Assembly (NCBI RefSeq): GCF_003352045.1
Contig: NZ_CP025815.1
Span: forward strand, 868,001-932,000
DNA length: 64,000 nt
Direction: 5' to 3'
Source: Sulfitobacter sp. JL08
Lineage (GTDB): Bacteria; Pseudomonadota; Alphaproteobacteria; Rhodobacterales; Rhodobacteraceae
Part shown: positions 45,356 to 53,198 of the stretch, piece after piece
How positions within the stretch are numbered: the first letter of the stretch is position 1
Layout of the letters: every line of letters begins with the position of its first letter
The notes under the pieces: generated by a model
What the model saw: the letters and a program-made list of their open reading frames with translations, nothing else
The model's database searches: none
What the model was told of the DNA's origin: nothing
Translations under genes and position numbers: made by a program

Positions 45356-46282
45356 ATGAAGATCGCAACAGTAGCAACGGGCGGAATTGGCGGGTTCCTG
45401 GCTGTCAAACTGGGGCTGCGGGGGCATCAGGTCGCCACGATTGCGCGCGGAGCGCATCTCGAGGCTATTGCTCAAAATGGTCTAATCCTTGATGCGCCAA
45501 GTGGCAAATTCACTGTGCATCCCTGGATCGCGACGGATGATCCGAAAAATGTCGGCGAAGTCGATGCGGTCATTTTCGGGGTGAAGGGAGATGACCTAGA
45601 AACAGCGGCTCAGGCGTGCTTGCCGCTTCTCGGAACAGAAACGGTTGTCGTGCCTTTTCTCAACGGGGTCGAGGCGGCCGATCGCCTAAGCAAGATCATC
45701 CCGCACCAAAATGTTGCCAATGGTATGGCCCAGGTCTCAACAACAATCTCTTCACCCGGTGTGATCACTCAAACGGGTGAGTTCAACCAATTCGTTTTTG
45801 CAGAACGGGACAGTCAACCGTCGGAGCGGATCGCGGCACTTCAGGAAGCGTTGACAGACGCAGGTGTGTCTGCTCCAGCGACCGACGATATTGAACACGA
45901 TCTCTGGTCCAAATTTGCACTGTTTTCTGCGGTCTCCGGCGTAACGGCCGCAGGGCGCTGCACAATCGCCGATATTACGAGCACGCCTGAACTGGGCGCA
46001 CTGTTTCGAAACGTGATGGGCGAAACGGCTGCTTTGGGTCGAGCCCGTGGCGTTGCGCTCGGTGACGACATAGAGACCAAGACCTGGGAGCGGGCGCAGA
46101 CGCTTCCGCCTAACATGCGTGCCTCAACGGCAATCGATTTGGAAAATGGCAGACCGCTGGAGATCGAATGGGTGTCTGGTGCCGTGGCTCGACTGTCGGA
46201 GAAAGCAGGTTTGGACGTACCCATAAACAAAGTTATTTATGCGCTTTTGTTGCCCCACAAAGCGGGCAGTAAGAGACACTGA
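45356..46282 (+). CDS. Ketopantoate reductase family (PanE/ApbA) oxidoreductase
   Basis: The 308-residue NADP-dependent reductase has the nucleotide motif ATGGIGGFLA (GxGxxG variant), a VDAVIFGVKGDDL strand, the FLNGVEAADRL loop and the C-terminal ApbA helical domain (HDLWSKFALFSAVSGVTAAGR, LEIEWVSGAVAR). The conserved Lys is in WSKF and Asn in FLNG. Members reduce 2-oxo acids or their esters; ketopantoate itself is only one possible substrate. GGAGGAGG lies just before the ATG. It is followed by a truncated ThpR gene. Confidence 0.85.
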   Translation: MKIATVATGGIGGFLAVKLGLRGHQVATIARGAHLEAIAQNGLILDAPSGKFTVHPWIATDDPKNVGEVDAVIFGVKGDDLETAAQACLPLLGTETVVVPFLNGVEAADRLSKIIPHQNVANGMAQVSTTISSPGVITQTGEFNQFVFAERDSQPSERIAALQEALTDAGVSAPATDDIEHDLWSKFALFSAVSGVTAAGRCTIADITSTPELGALFRNVMGETAALGRARGVALGDDIETKTWERAQTLPPNMRASTAIDLENGRPLEIEWVSGAVARLSEKAGLDVPINKVIYALLLPHKAGSKRH

Positions 46283-46310
46283 CTTTCCCAGTTCACAAAC
46301 CCAAAATGAC

Positions 46311-46499
46311 ATGCGCGTATTTGTGGCTATAGACCTTCCGGATGAAATCCGCGGTGAACTTGAAAGACTTCAGGAGTATCTGCCAGTCGGTCGGGCGGTG
46401 CCGTCGGACAATCTGCACCTGACATTGAGCTTTCTGGGTGATCAATCCGAAGTGGCATGCGAAGACGCGCATGGTCGTGTTTCTGGCCTCTGTCCATGA
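46311..46499 (+). pseudogene. N-terminal remnant of RNA 2',3'-cyclic phosphodiesterase (ThpR/LigT)
   Basis: The 62-codon frame reads MRVFVAIDLPDEIRGELERL and reaches the first catalytic HxT motif at His36 (NLHLTLSFLGD). It then leaves the family at about residue 46 and stops at 46499. A full enzyme is about 180-190 residues and needs a second HxT motif, which is absent downstream. The gene is cut, probably by a deletion ending at about 46450. It lies 28 bases after the ketopantoate reductase-like gene. Confidence 0.75.
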
Positions 46500-46618
46500 T
46501 TTCGGTCAAAGCACGAACTTTTCCCCGCGAATTTAGTGCGGTTGATCAGGTACGATGGGATTTGTGAGGTTCAAAATTGGCGGTATGAATTGGTTAGCTC
46601 AACCAGATGGGGGTATAT

Positions 46619-47053
46619 ATGGCATTTAAGTTGGCGTGTCTGGCATGCGGACAGGGTAATCGGGTTGCGGATGACAAGCTGGGCGCGGGCCCAAAGTGCG
46701 GCACTTGTGGTGCGAAACTTGTCAAAGGTGAACCCACAGAGATTTCTCTAGACACCTTGAAAAAAGCCCAGGCGCTCGACGAATTGCCGCTTGTCGTTGA
46801 TCTTTGGGCAGCATGGTGCGGGCCGTGCCGGATGATGGCGCCGGAATTCGCAAAAGCGGCGAAAACTCTGGAGGGCAAAGCCCGGTTTGCCAAACTGGAT
46901 ACAGAAGCTTACCCACAAGCCAGCCAACGCTACGGGGTTCGTGGCATTCCGCTGTTGATCGCCTTCAGCGAAGGTCGCGAAACAAAACGACATTCTGGCG
47001 CGATTTCAGCCCCGCAAATCGTATCTTGGCTGTCCAATGCCGCAGGTGCTTAG
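46619..47053 (+). CDS. trxC: Thioredoxin 2 (zinc-binding N terminus)
   Basis: A 144-residue thioredoxin with an N-terminal zinc finger (Cys7, Cys10, Cys27, Cys30) and the redox site W66-CGPC at 67-70 followed by a standard thioredoxin fold (GVRGIPLLIAFSEG). TrxC reduces disulfides and is commonly part of oxidative-stress responses. The ATG at 46619 has a GGGGG run 5-9 bases upstream. It is convergent with the YegP-like gene. Confidence 0.93.
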   Translation: MAFKLACLACGQGNRVADDKLGAGPKCGTCGAKLVKGEPTEISLDTLKKAQALDELPLVVDLWAAWCGPCRMMAPEFAKAAKTLEGKARFAKLDTEAYPQASQRYGVRGIPLLIAFSEGRETKRHSGAISAPQIVSWLSNAAGA

Positions 47054-47086
47054 ACTTGTCCGAAAAAGGCAAAAACGATTATGAGG

Positions 47087-47422
47087 TTAAGCTGTTTGGT
47101 CATCCAATCGTGCCTCGGGGGCGTTTTTTTGCACTGATGCAATACCGTTATCGCGCGCCGCTTTACTGCTGTAGACTTCTGAGGTGCCGATGACCTGGCC
47201 ATTGGATGCTTTGAGATTGAACATCGGCTTTCCGGATGTGGTGTCTTTTCGCTCAAAGCGGTCATCGATGGTCGCGTTTTTACGGACAGAGTCGACCCCA
47301 TTCAGTGCGCTCGCTTTTTGCTTGTAGCCTTCGCTCGCCAAGATGATCTCGCCATTGCCAGCCTTCAGGCGAAAGCGATACTCTCCTGCCTTATCTTCGA
47401 AAAGTTCAAATTTACCAGCCAT
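47087..47422 (-). CDS. YegP-family (DUF1508) protein, two repeats
   Basis: A 111-residue protein of two DUF1508 repeats: KFELFEDKAGEYRFRLKAGNGEII followed by SEGYKQKASALNGVDSVRKNA, and FNLKASNGQVIGTSEVYSSKAARDNGIASVQKNA (given as a description; each repeat is about 48 residues). The fold is small beta-alpha and the role is unknown. GGAGAC lies 6 bases before the ATG at 47422. It is a frequent stress-related gene in roseobacters. Confidence 0.9.
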   Translation of the reverse strand: MAGKFELFEDKAGEYRFRLKAGNGEIILASEGYKQKASALNGVDSVRKNATIDDRFERKDTTSGKPMFNLKASNGQVIGTSEVYSSKAARDNGIASVQKNAPEARLDDQTA

Positions 47423-47579
47423 TTTTGTCTCCAGATATCCAACTTCATTAAGCGTTAATGTGTGTTGAAATTGCGTGTCATGGCAAGTCGCGGATGACAA
47501 CCTTGGAAAACCTGCTCATTTACGGGCAGAAAGGGTAAGTTGACTTGAATGCCAGCTTATAAACAAAGGAGTAGCGTAC

Positions 47580-48695
47580 ATGAGTATCCTTTTTGAACAC
47601 CTCGCGCTTGGTAAGTTGCAACTGAAAAACCGGATCGTCATCGCGCCGATGTGCGAGTACTCCGCGATCGATGGCAATGCACAAGATTGGCACATGATCC
47701 ACCTCGGGAGCTTGGCTCTGTCCGGTGCTGGTCTTTTGATCCTTGAAGCAACAGCGGTATCACCCGAAGGGCGTATTTCGCCGGGTGATCTTGGCCTGTA
47801 TTGCGACAACAATGAGCAGGCTCTTGGACGGGTTCTGGAGGCGATCCGCAAATACTCAAACATTCCTTTGGCGATTCAGCTCGGTCATGCAGGGCGTAAA
47901 GGATCGAGCCATGTCCCTTGGGATGGCGGTGCGCAGATTATGCCCGACGCACCGGGAGGTTGGAAAACATTAGCGCCCTCAGCAATGCCGCACGCAGAGG
48001 GAGAGGACGTTCCGAGGCAACTTGATGAAGGCGAACTGCTAAAGATCAAAAATGATTTTGTGCTGGCGGCGCAGCGTGCGGAGCGATTGGGCCTTGAGGG
48101 CATAGAGATTCACATGGCGCATGGTTATTTGCTGCACCAATTCCTGTCACCGCTCTCCAATATCCGCACTGACGCATTTGGTGGAAACCTTGAAAACCGC
48201 ATGCGTTTCCCGATCGAGATCTTTGATGCGGTCAAATCCGCAGTTTCAGAAGACATGCCTGTCTGGGTGCGTGTATCTGCCACGGACTGGGTGCCGGGTG
48301 GATGGGATGTGGAGAGTACTGTGGCGCTCTCCAGGATATTGAAGGGACGTGGTTGTGCAGCGATCCATGTGAGCTCCGGAGGAGTTTCCCCAAAACAGGA
48401 AATCAAACTTGCACCGGGTTATCAGGTCTCCTTTGCGCAACGCCTCAAAACTGAAATTGGCCTCCCGACAATTGCCGTAGGCCTGATAACTGAAGCCGCT
48501 CAAGCTGAAGAGATACTGCAAAAGGGTCAGGCGGATGCTATCGCTCTGGCGCGAGGCATGCTCTACAATCCGCGATGGCCTTGGCATGCAGCGGCTGAAC
48601 TTGGTGCGCAAGTCAACGTGCCTGAGCAATATTGGCGATGCCAGCCAAATGAATTCCGAAATCTGTTCAGGGGCATGAAAATTGGACATCGATGA
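47580..48695 (+). CDS. Old yellow enzyme family NADH:flavin oxidoreductase (YqjM-like)
   Basis: The 371-residue FMN-dependent ene-reductase has Cys25 and Tyr27 in APMCEYSA, the fingerprint of the YqjM/NamA branch. QLGHAGRKGS, the substrate-binding IEIHMAHGYLLHQF and SPLSNIRTDAFGG follow, then AVGLITEAAQAE and DAIALARGMLYNP near the phosphate-binding end. It reduces activated C=C bonds of electrophiles such as enones or quinones, often in detoxification. GGAG precedes the ATG by about 9 bases. It is near trxC and YegP, suggesting a redox-defence group. Confidence 0.93.
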   Translation: MSILFEHLALGKLQLKNRIVIAPMCEYSAIDGNAQDWHMIHLGSLALSGAGLLILEATAVSPEGRISPGDLGLYCDNNEQALGRVLEAIRKYSNIPLAIQLGHAGRKGSSHVPWDGGAQIMPDAPGGWKTLAPSAMPHAEGEDVPRQLDEGELLKIKNDFVLAAQRAERLGLEGIEIHMAHGYLLHQFLSPLSNIRTDAFGGNLENRMRFPIEIFDAVKSAVSEDMPVWVRVSATDWVPGGWDVESTVALSRILKGRGCAAIHVSSGGVSPKQEIKLAPGYQVSFAQRLKTEIGLPTIAVGLITEAAQAEEILQKGQADAIALARGMLYNPRWPWHAAAELGAQVNVPEQYWRCQPNEFRNLFRGMKIGHR

Positions 48696-48909
48696 CTGGC
48701 CTGAAGAGTTGAAGTTGCCGCCAATTTCCACTCGGGATTTACCCTCGTACAATTGGCAAGCGCCATTTGTACGAAAGCATTGCGCAGGAGGGCGCCGATG
48801 AACGAAGTGTTATCTCCCCCCTTAACGTCGCATACCAATTGTTTGTCTTAGACACCTACACTTGCGAAGCAAAATATGTGAGCACTCTCGTTGTTGAATT
48901 GCTTTGCGA

Positions 48910-50142
48910 TCATTTCAAATCCAAGCCCCTTGCCGGGAAACAGGTTGCGCGTTGACCCTTCGCCTCCTGCCATCGCCCGACCGACCGTCTGGTTTTATAT
49001 CCGGGCAATCCGTCCACGCCGCCTACATCGTGGCCTTCAGCCACCAAGGTCTTTTGCATCGCCGCGATGTCAGAGCGGTATAGGTTTCCGACAGCACCCC
49101 AGCTGCCAGCAAAGTCTCCGACGCCATACTGAATGCGATCGCCCACATGCCCAACGAAAAGGGCGTACAGATCGCTCATATTGTAGTCCTTCAAAACGTA
49201 GAAATTTGGGGTGGCGATGAACGCGGGGCCATTGCGCCCGGCGGGCATCAGCAGGTAGCCTTCGCCGCGTCTTTCATGGTCTGGAAAGGGTCGTCCAGAT
49301 ACGCGGGTGATCCCCATTTTTTCCCACGCAGAGATACGTCGACCCTGGTCCGGCCCCTCAAGAGTGCAGGAAACGGTTGGTGGCACTGAGACCTCAAAGC
49401 CCCAGTCGCGCCCTGCGATCCAGCCATGTTGATCGAGGTACGCACCAATGGAAGCAATCGTGTCGGCATCTGAATTCCATATGTCAGCTCGTCCGTCGCC
49501 ATTGCCGTCGGCTGCATACTTCAAGAAGCTTGATGGCATGAATTGCGGCTGCCCCAGTGCACCCGCCCAACTGCTTTTCATATTGCCGGGTGGCGCGTGA
49601 CCTGCCTGAGCTATCTCAAGTGCTGCAATGAGCTCTTGTTCGAAATAGTCTTTCCTGGTGCTCATGAAGGCCTTGGTGCCGAGCACCTCAAATACATTGT
49701 ACGGTATGGCAACACGCCCATATCCGCTTTCGCGCCCCCAAATAGCGAGAATGATCCGCCCGGGAACGCCTGTTTCTCGTTCCACCGACGCAAGCGTACT
49801 TGCATGCTTTCGCGCCATTTGGCGGCCCACAGATGTAGCCCCTTGCACCGAACCTCGATTAAAGTATCTCGCGGGCGATGCGAATTCCGCCTGACTTTGC
49901 TTCTTAGGGACTTCCGCTTTTTTGCCTGGTGGGACCAGATCTGGCAGCTTCCAGTTCAAACTGATGCGTGAGAATGCCGCGTTGAACGTGTCTGCCGACA
50001 CGCCCTTCGATCTAGCCTGCGGCCATACAGTTTGCTCAAGCCAAGTTCGAAACTGTTTTTCGATTGCGGCTTTATTCTGAGCAGGCGCTTGCGTTGCCAG
50101 CAAAAGGGATACGGATACCACCAGAGAGGCAAAGAGTTTCAT
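48910..50142 (-). CDS. MltB-type lytic murein transglycosylase with peptidoglycan-binding domain
   Basis: A 410-residue protein with a signal peptide (about 1-21), a lytic transglycosylase domain of the SLT_2/MltB type with catalytic Glu in IWGRESGYG, GALGQPQFMPSSFLKYA, and the DGDGRADIWNSDADTIASIGAYL block. A C-terminal PG_binding_1 domain follows (AMQKTLVAEGHDVGGVDGLPGYKTRRSV). It cleaves glycan strands in the periplasm to anhydro-muropeptides. No lipobox is present, so it is soluble or periplasmic. It is convergent with the old yellow enzyme gene. Confidence 0.92.
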   Translation of the reverse strand: MKLFASLVVSVSLLLATQAPAQNKAAIEKQFRTWLEQTVWPQARSKGVSADTFNAAFSRISLNWKLPDLVPPGKKAEVPKKQSQAEFASPARYFNRGSVQGATSVGRQMARKHASTLASVERETGVPGRIILAIWGRESGYGRVAIPYNVFEVLGTKAFMSTRKDYFEQELIAALEIAQAGHAPPGNMKSSWAGALGQPQFMPSSFLKYAADGNGDGRADIWNSDADTIASIGAYLDQHGWIAGRDWGFEVSVPPTVSCTLEGPDQGRRISAWEKMGITRVSGRPFPDHERRGEGYLLMPAGRNGPAFIATPNFYVLKDYNMSDLYALFVGHVGDRIQYGVGDFAGSWGAVGNLYRSDIAAMQKTLVAEGHDVGGVDGLPGYKTRRSVGRWQEAKGQRATCFPARGLDLK

Positions 50143-50357
50143 GGTAAACCATTCGATCAGAGTGAGCAGGATACCTTTCGTGCTACAAGTTGCATCGTCG
50201 GCAGGTCAATGCTGCTGTAGGGGTATAAATGCTGAAGTTTTTCGTAGAGATTTGGCCTGCAGCTTGTTTTTACGTTAATAATTGCAATCTGTAAGGTGGA
50301 ATTTATCCGGCTGGCAATGCCAGTGCCTTGGCGGCTCTAAAGGAGGGTATCGCGTAT

Positions 50358-50969
50358 ATGGAAGATCGAAAATTCCCTCAGGCCGAAATTGTCGATGACG
50401 ATCGGCTTGAGGCGCGAGAAGCAATCAGTCAGAGGCTCGGTGGCCTCTGGTGGGCATTTCTTTTGCGCGGGGTGCTGGCTGCAGTTGTCGGCATCGCAGC
50501 GTTGTTTTGGCCCACTGGTAGTATTTCTTTTTTAATGCAAGCGATTGGGCTGCTTTTGGTCTTGGACGGAGGGCTTACCTTTCTTGGCATTGGACGGAGA
50601 GGTGCCGTTGCTGGCGTCGCCGTCGGCTCAATTTTGATCGGTCTGTTATTGTTGGTCTGGCCCGAGGGGACGGCGCGGTTTGCTTTCGCACTACTGGGCG
50701 CGTTTGCCTTGTTGACTGGAGCGGGATCGCTGATGGCCTACAGACAAATGCCGGTAGGCGCACCAGAACGGATGACTACGCGCAATGCCGGAATTGCAGC
50801 CCTTGTTATTGGGGCAGTGCTTATTTTCTGGCCCGGATCGGGCTTGGTCGCGCTTGGTTGGGCCATCGCATTTGCTGCGCTTGCGGTTTCTCTCGTTATG
50901 TTTCTATTGGCTTCAAGGTTCAAAGCGACAAATGAGCGGCTCAAAACGCGTGTGATCAATCCGCGGTAG
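50358..50969 (+). CDS. HdeD/DUF308-family membrane protein
   Basis: A 203-residue protein with six membrane segments in three DUF308 pairs (LLRGVLAAVVGIAALFWP, GLLLLVWPEGTARFA, IGAVLIFWPGSG), the FWP/VWP motifs being typical. HdeD in E. coli supports acid resistance; general envelope stress is a reasonable guess. The ATG at 50358 is preferred; AGGAGG lies 11-16 bases upstream. The MtfA gene follows after 16 bases and may be cotranscribed. Confidence 0.85.
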   Translation: MEDRKFPQAEIVDDDRLEAREAISQRLGGLWWAFLLRGVLAAVVGIAALFWPTGSISFLMQAIGLLLVLDGGLTFLGIGRRGAVAGVAVGSILIGLLLLVWPEGTARFAFALLGAFALLTGAGSLMAYRQMPVGAPERMTTRNAGIAALVIGAVLIFWPGSGLVALGWAIAFAALAVSLVMFLLASRFKATNERLKTRVINPR

Positions 50970-50985
50970 TTAACGCTTAAGGTGG

Positions 50986-51801
50986 GTGAAAGTGGCGTAT
51001 TTTCTGATCTTCATCCTCGTTGTTGCCGGTGCTTTTGGGTATCGATATTGGACAAAGCGCAAGACGCATGAAAGCTTGCTCACATCCACACTTTCAGATC
51101 ATCAACGTGAACTTGTTGCAAATCAGGTTCCTCTTACCCGTAGGCTTCCGTCCGAACTGAGCTGTAAGCTTGAGGGCAAAATTCAGGCCTTTCTGAACCA
51201 AGTCGAGTTCACGGGGTGTAATGGGTTGGAGGTGACTGAGGAGATGCGGTTTTCAATTGCCGCCCAAGCTTGCCTCCTAATCGTTAACAGTGACACGTGG
51301 TACGATCATTTACACACCATTCTTGTCTATCCCGGAGCCTTCAAATCGCGACACGCTTCCCGTAGTGGATATGTCGTGACAGAGCGCGAAACGGTGCGAA
51401 CGGGTGAGAGTTGGTCGCGCGGTCCTGTCATTTTATCTTGGGCGCATGCCCAGCAAGGTGCACTCAACACAAAAGACGGTCACAATGTTGTCTTTCATGA
51501 GTTTGCTCACCAAATCGACGATCTATCCGGCTACACGGATGGTGTTCCCAACCTTGCTGAAAGCCAGAGCTTTGCTAAGTGGGAACACGTCTTCGTCCAT
51601 GCGCATAAAAGGCATCTTCAACATGTCCAGGCGGGCCGTAAGACTGCAATCGACGCATATGGCGCGGAAGGGCATGAGGAGTATTTTGCAGTCACGGTCG
51701 AGCTTTTCTTTGAAAGACCGACAGCTCTCAAACGAGAGGAGCCCGCAGTCTATGAGCAACTCGCGAAGCTTTTCCGGCTTGATCCGTCGACTTGGAGCTA
51801 G
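50986..51801 (+). CDS. MtfA-family zinc peptidase
   Basis: A 271-residue protein with an N-terminal membrane segment (about 2-20) and the M90 peptidase motif HEFAHQID, third ligand Glu in GHEEYFAV. The FTGCNGLEVTEEMRFSIAAQACLL block is typical of MtfA. In E. coli MtfA binds the repressor Mlc and so affects glucose transport; in this lineage its target is unknown. The GTG start at 50986 has AAGG-type sequence directly upstream. The membrane anchor is not present in E. coli MtfA. Confidence 0.87.
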   Translation: MKVAYFLIFILVVAGAFGYRYWTKRKTHESLLTSTLSDHQRELVANQVPLTRRLPSELSCKLEGKIQAFLNQVEFTGCNGLEVTEEMRFSIAAQACLLIVNSDTWYDHLHTILVYPGAFKSRHASRSGYVVTERETVRTGESWSRGPVILSWAHAQQGALNTKDGHNVVFHEFAHQIDDLSGYTDGVPNLAESQSFAKWEHVFVHAHKRHLQHVQAGRKTAIDAYGAEGHEEYFAVTVELFFERPTALKREEPAVYEQLAKLFRLDPSTWS

Positions 51802-52145
51802 TCGGCCTCTCAAGGGTCTGAAACGTTATGGTCAACGATCAGGGCTTAAAGGAAGGGGAACGCGCGAAAGGACCGGACGACGAAAACTCCAGTACGCTCG
51901 CTTCCGAGTGCGCTTGGGCTTGCGTCTTGCCACGGGCTTCTAGTGGTAGACGTCCAGTTTCGCTTGAATGCCATGACACTGCCGAACGGACTTGCAGATT
52001 ACCAAGTACAACTGATGGAACTTCGATGCTGACGTATGCATGATTTATCCTCCCTGACTCATTCGTATCAAAAGAAGATAATTCAATCTGTGACACAGTT
52101 CACAAGCGGCGCAGATTTTTCGATGCTATAAGTCCGCCGCTGAGC
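51802..52145. other. Unassigned stretch with a possible small gene and a CRP-like palindrome
   Basis: On the minus strand a 33-codon frame (ATG at 52041, stop at 51940; starts MHTSASKFHQ) has GGGAGGA 6 bases upstream, but I recognise no family; an overlapping 85-codon GTG frame (52096-51839) competes with it. A TGTGA-N6-TCACA palindrome lies at 52089-52104, upstream of both. Nothing else is seen. Confidence 0.4.
52089..52104. promoter_or_regulatory. Palindrome matching the CRP-type consensus
   Basis: TGTGACACAGTTCACA has perfect TGTGA and TCACA half-sites with a 6-base spacer, the consensus form for CRP/FNR-family regulators. It lies 48 bp upstream of the small minus-strand frame at 51940-52041 and 42 bp from the VapE fragment. 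Function is untested and Rhodobacteraceae CRP-like sites vary. Confidence 0.4.
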
Positions 52146-52412
52146 GTGTTCGGATACCATCCGGTGCAAGAGTACCTGCAACACGCTCACAAAAAGACCA
52201 AGTACAAGCCCGGTGGTGTCGAGCGCCTGTTCATCGACTTCTGTGGCGCTGAGGACAACCCCTACAACCGTGAGGTCGCCAAGATCGTCATGGTGGCCTC
52301 TGTGGCCCGTGTATTCGAGCCGGGGTGCAAGTTCGACTTCGCCCCGATCCTCGAAGGTGGGCAGGGCATCGGTAAATCCACCTTCATCAAGCGCCTGGAC
52401 ACATGGAGCTGA
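52146..52412 (+). pseudogene. VapE (virulence-associated E) primase/helicase fragment
   Basis: An 88-codon piece of a VapE-family P-loop protein. Readable features are PVQEYLQHA, the CGAEDNPYNREVAKIVMVAS block, VARVFEPGCKFDFAP and a Walker A ILEGGQGIGKST, after which the frame stops at 52412. A full VapE protein is several hundred residues; both ends are missing. These proteins belong to phages, phage satellites and plasmid replication modules, so the fragment marks an old mobile-element replication gene just inside the right end of the island. Confidence 0.75.
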
Positions 52413-52775
52413 GTCTCAGCGCTCGTCACCTGAAGGTGCGAGTGTGCTCATCGCGATACATAAGTACATGAATGAACTCCCGTCTATACTCCGTGCGCCG
52501 CCGAATGTCGGATTTCATGGCTGAACAGCCTTTGGTCCAAAACCAGATTTTATATTCCAATTGGAATGAGGACTGCGAAATTCCGCGTTGTGTGGATCTC
52601 ATCGGGTCAAGATTGTGCTGTCGTAGCGAATGTTTGCTGTTCGGGCGGTACCGCAGTCAATCGCAGTTGGCCGGCTTTTCGCCGAGAGACGCATTTATCT
52701 AGGACACTTGATGCACTCTTCGAGTTGTTGCACTTGACGCTTACACAGCTATGAAATACTACCTAAATCCGTTGA
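52413..52775. other. Remnant DNA and tRNA promoter
   Basis: About 360 bp with no supported gene. A CACTTGACGC box at about 52729-52738 and following AT-rich sequence match the promoter region of the split tRNA at 30494 and should drive the tRNA-Gly gene. The left part is probably decayed VapE-flanking sequence. Confidence 0.45.
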
Positions 52776-52849
52776 GCGGGCGTTGTGTAGTGGTAAGACC
52801 TTAGCCTTCCAAGCTAATGACGCGGGTTCGATTCCCGCCGCCCGCTCCA
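52776..52849 (+). tRNA. tRNA-Gly(TCC), intact, with encoded CCA
   Basis: The 74-nt gene runs from GCGGGCG to CGCCCGC-T-CCA. The acceptor stem is fully paired; the anticodon stem TTAGC/GCTAA encloses CTTCCAA with anticodon TCC; the T-loop GTTCGATTC is standard. It lies 93 bp inside the right core of the island. It differs from the reassembled split gene by two bases in the anticodon and variable region (GCTAATGAC versus GCTGATGAT). Probably a replacement copy carried by the element. Confidence 0.95.
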
Positions 52850-52860
52850 GAAATCCATTT

Positions 52861-52914
52861 CCTACAAAATACCTGCAAAGTTTTGTGATCGTTTCCGACA
52901 AGCTACCTACAAAA
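52861..52914 (+). repeat. Right pairs of candidate integrase arm sites
   Basis: Two pairs of related 9-mers: CCTACAAAA (52861) and CCTGCAAAG (52872), then CCGACAAGC (52895) and CCTACAAAA (52906). Members of each pair start exactly 11 bp apart, as in the left pair at 30640/30651. GTTTCCGACAA at 52891 also matches the left end. They lie between the intact tRNA and the right core. Confidence 0.55.
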
Positions 52915-52942
52915 TTATATTTTTTCTGATTTGAACGTTTGT

Positions 52943-52986
<44 letters not shown>

Positions 52987-53198
52987 GGCTTTCTCAAGGC
53001 ATACTTTACCGAGAACCAGACACGGGGATCAACTGCTTTTCAGTGCGAAAACGTGGTTGCGAATTGCATCTTTCGGGTGCCGGTTTTGGCCGTGATGCCG
53101 GAACAGCGGCTTTGATCGATCTTCGATTGTGGCAACTGGCCGCTTGACCCGACCTGTGTTGCCCGCCAATAGGAATGCGCAAAAGCATGAGGATGCAA

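Noticed and set aside
51839..52096. 85-codon minus-strand GTG frame
   Set aside because: No ribosome site and low-complexity Ser-rich end; a competing 33-codon ATG frame has a better ribosome site, so neither is called as a gene.
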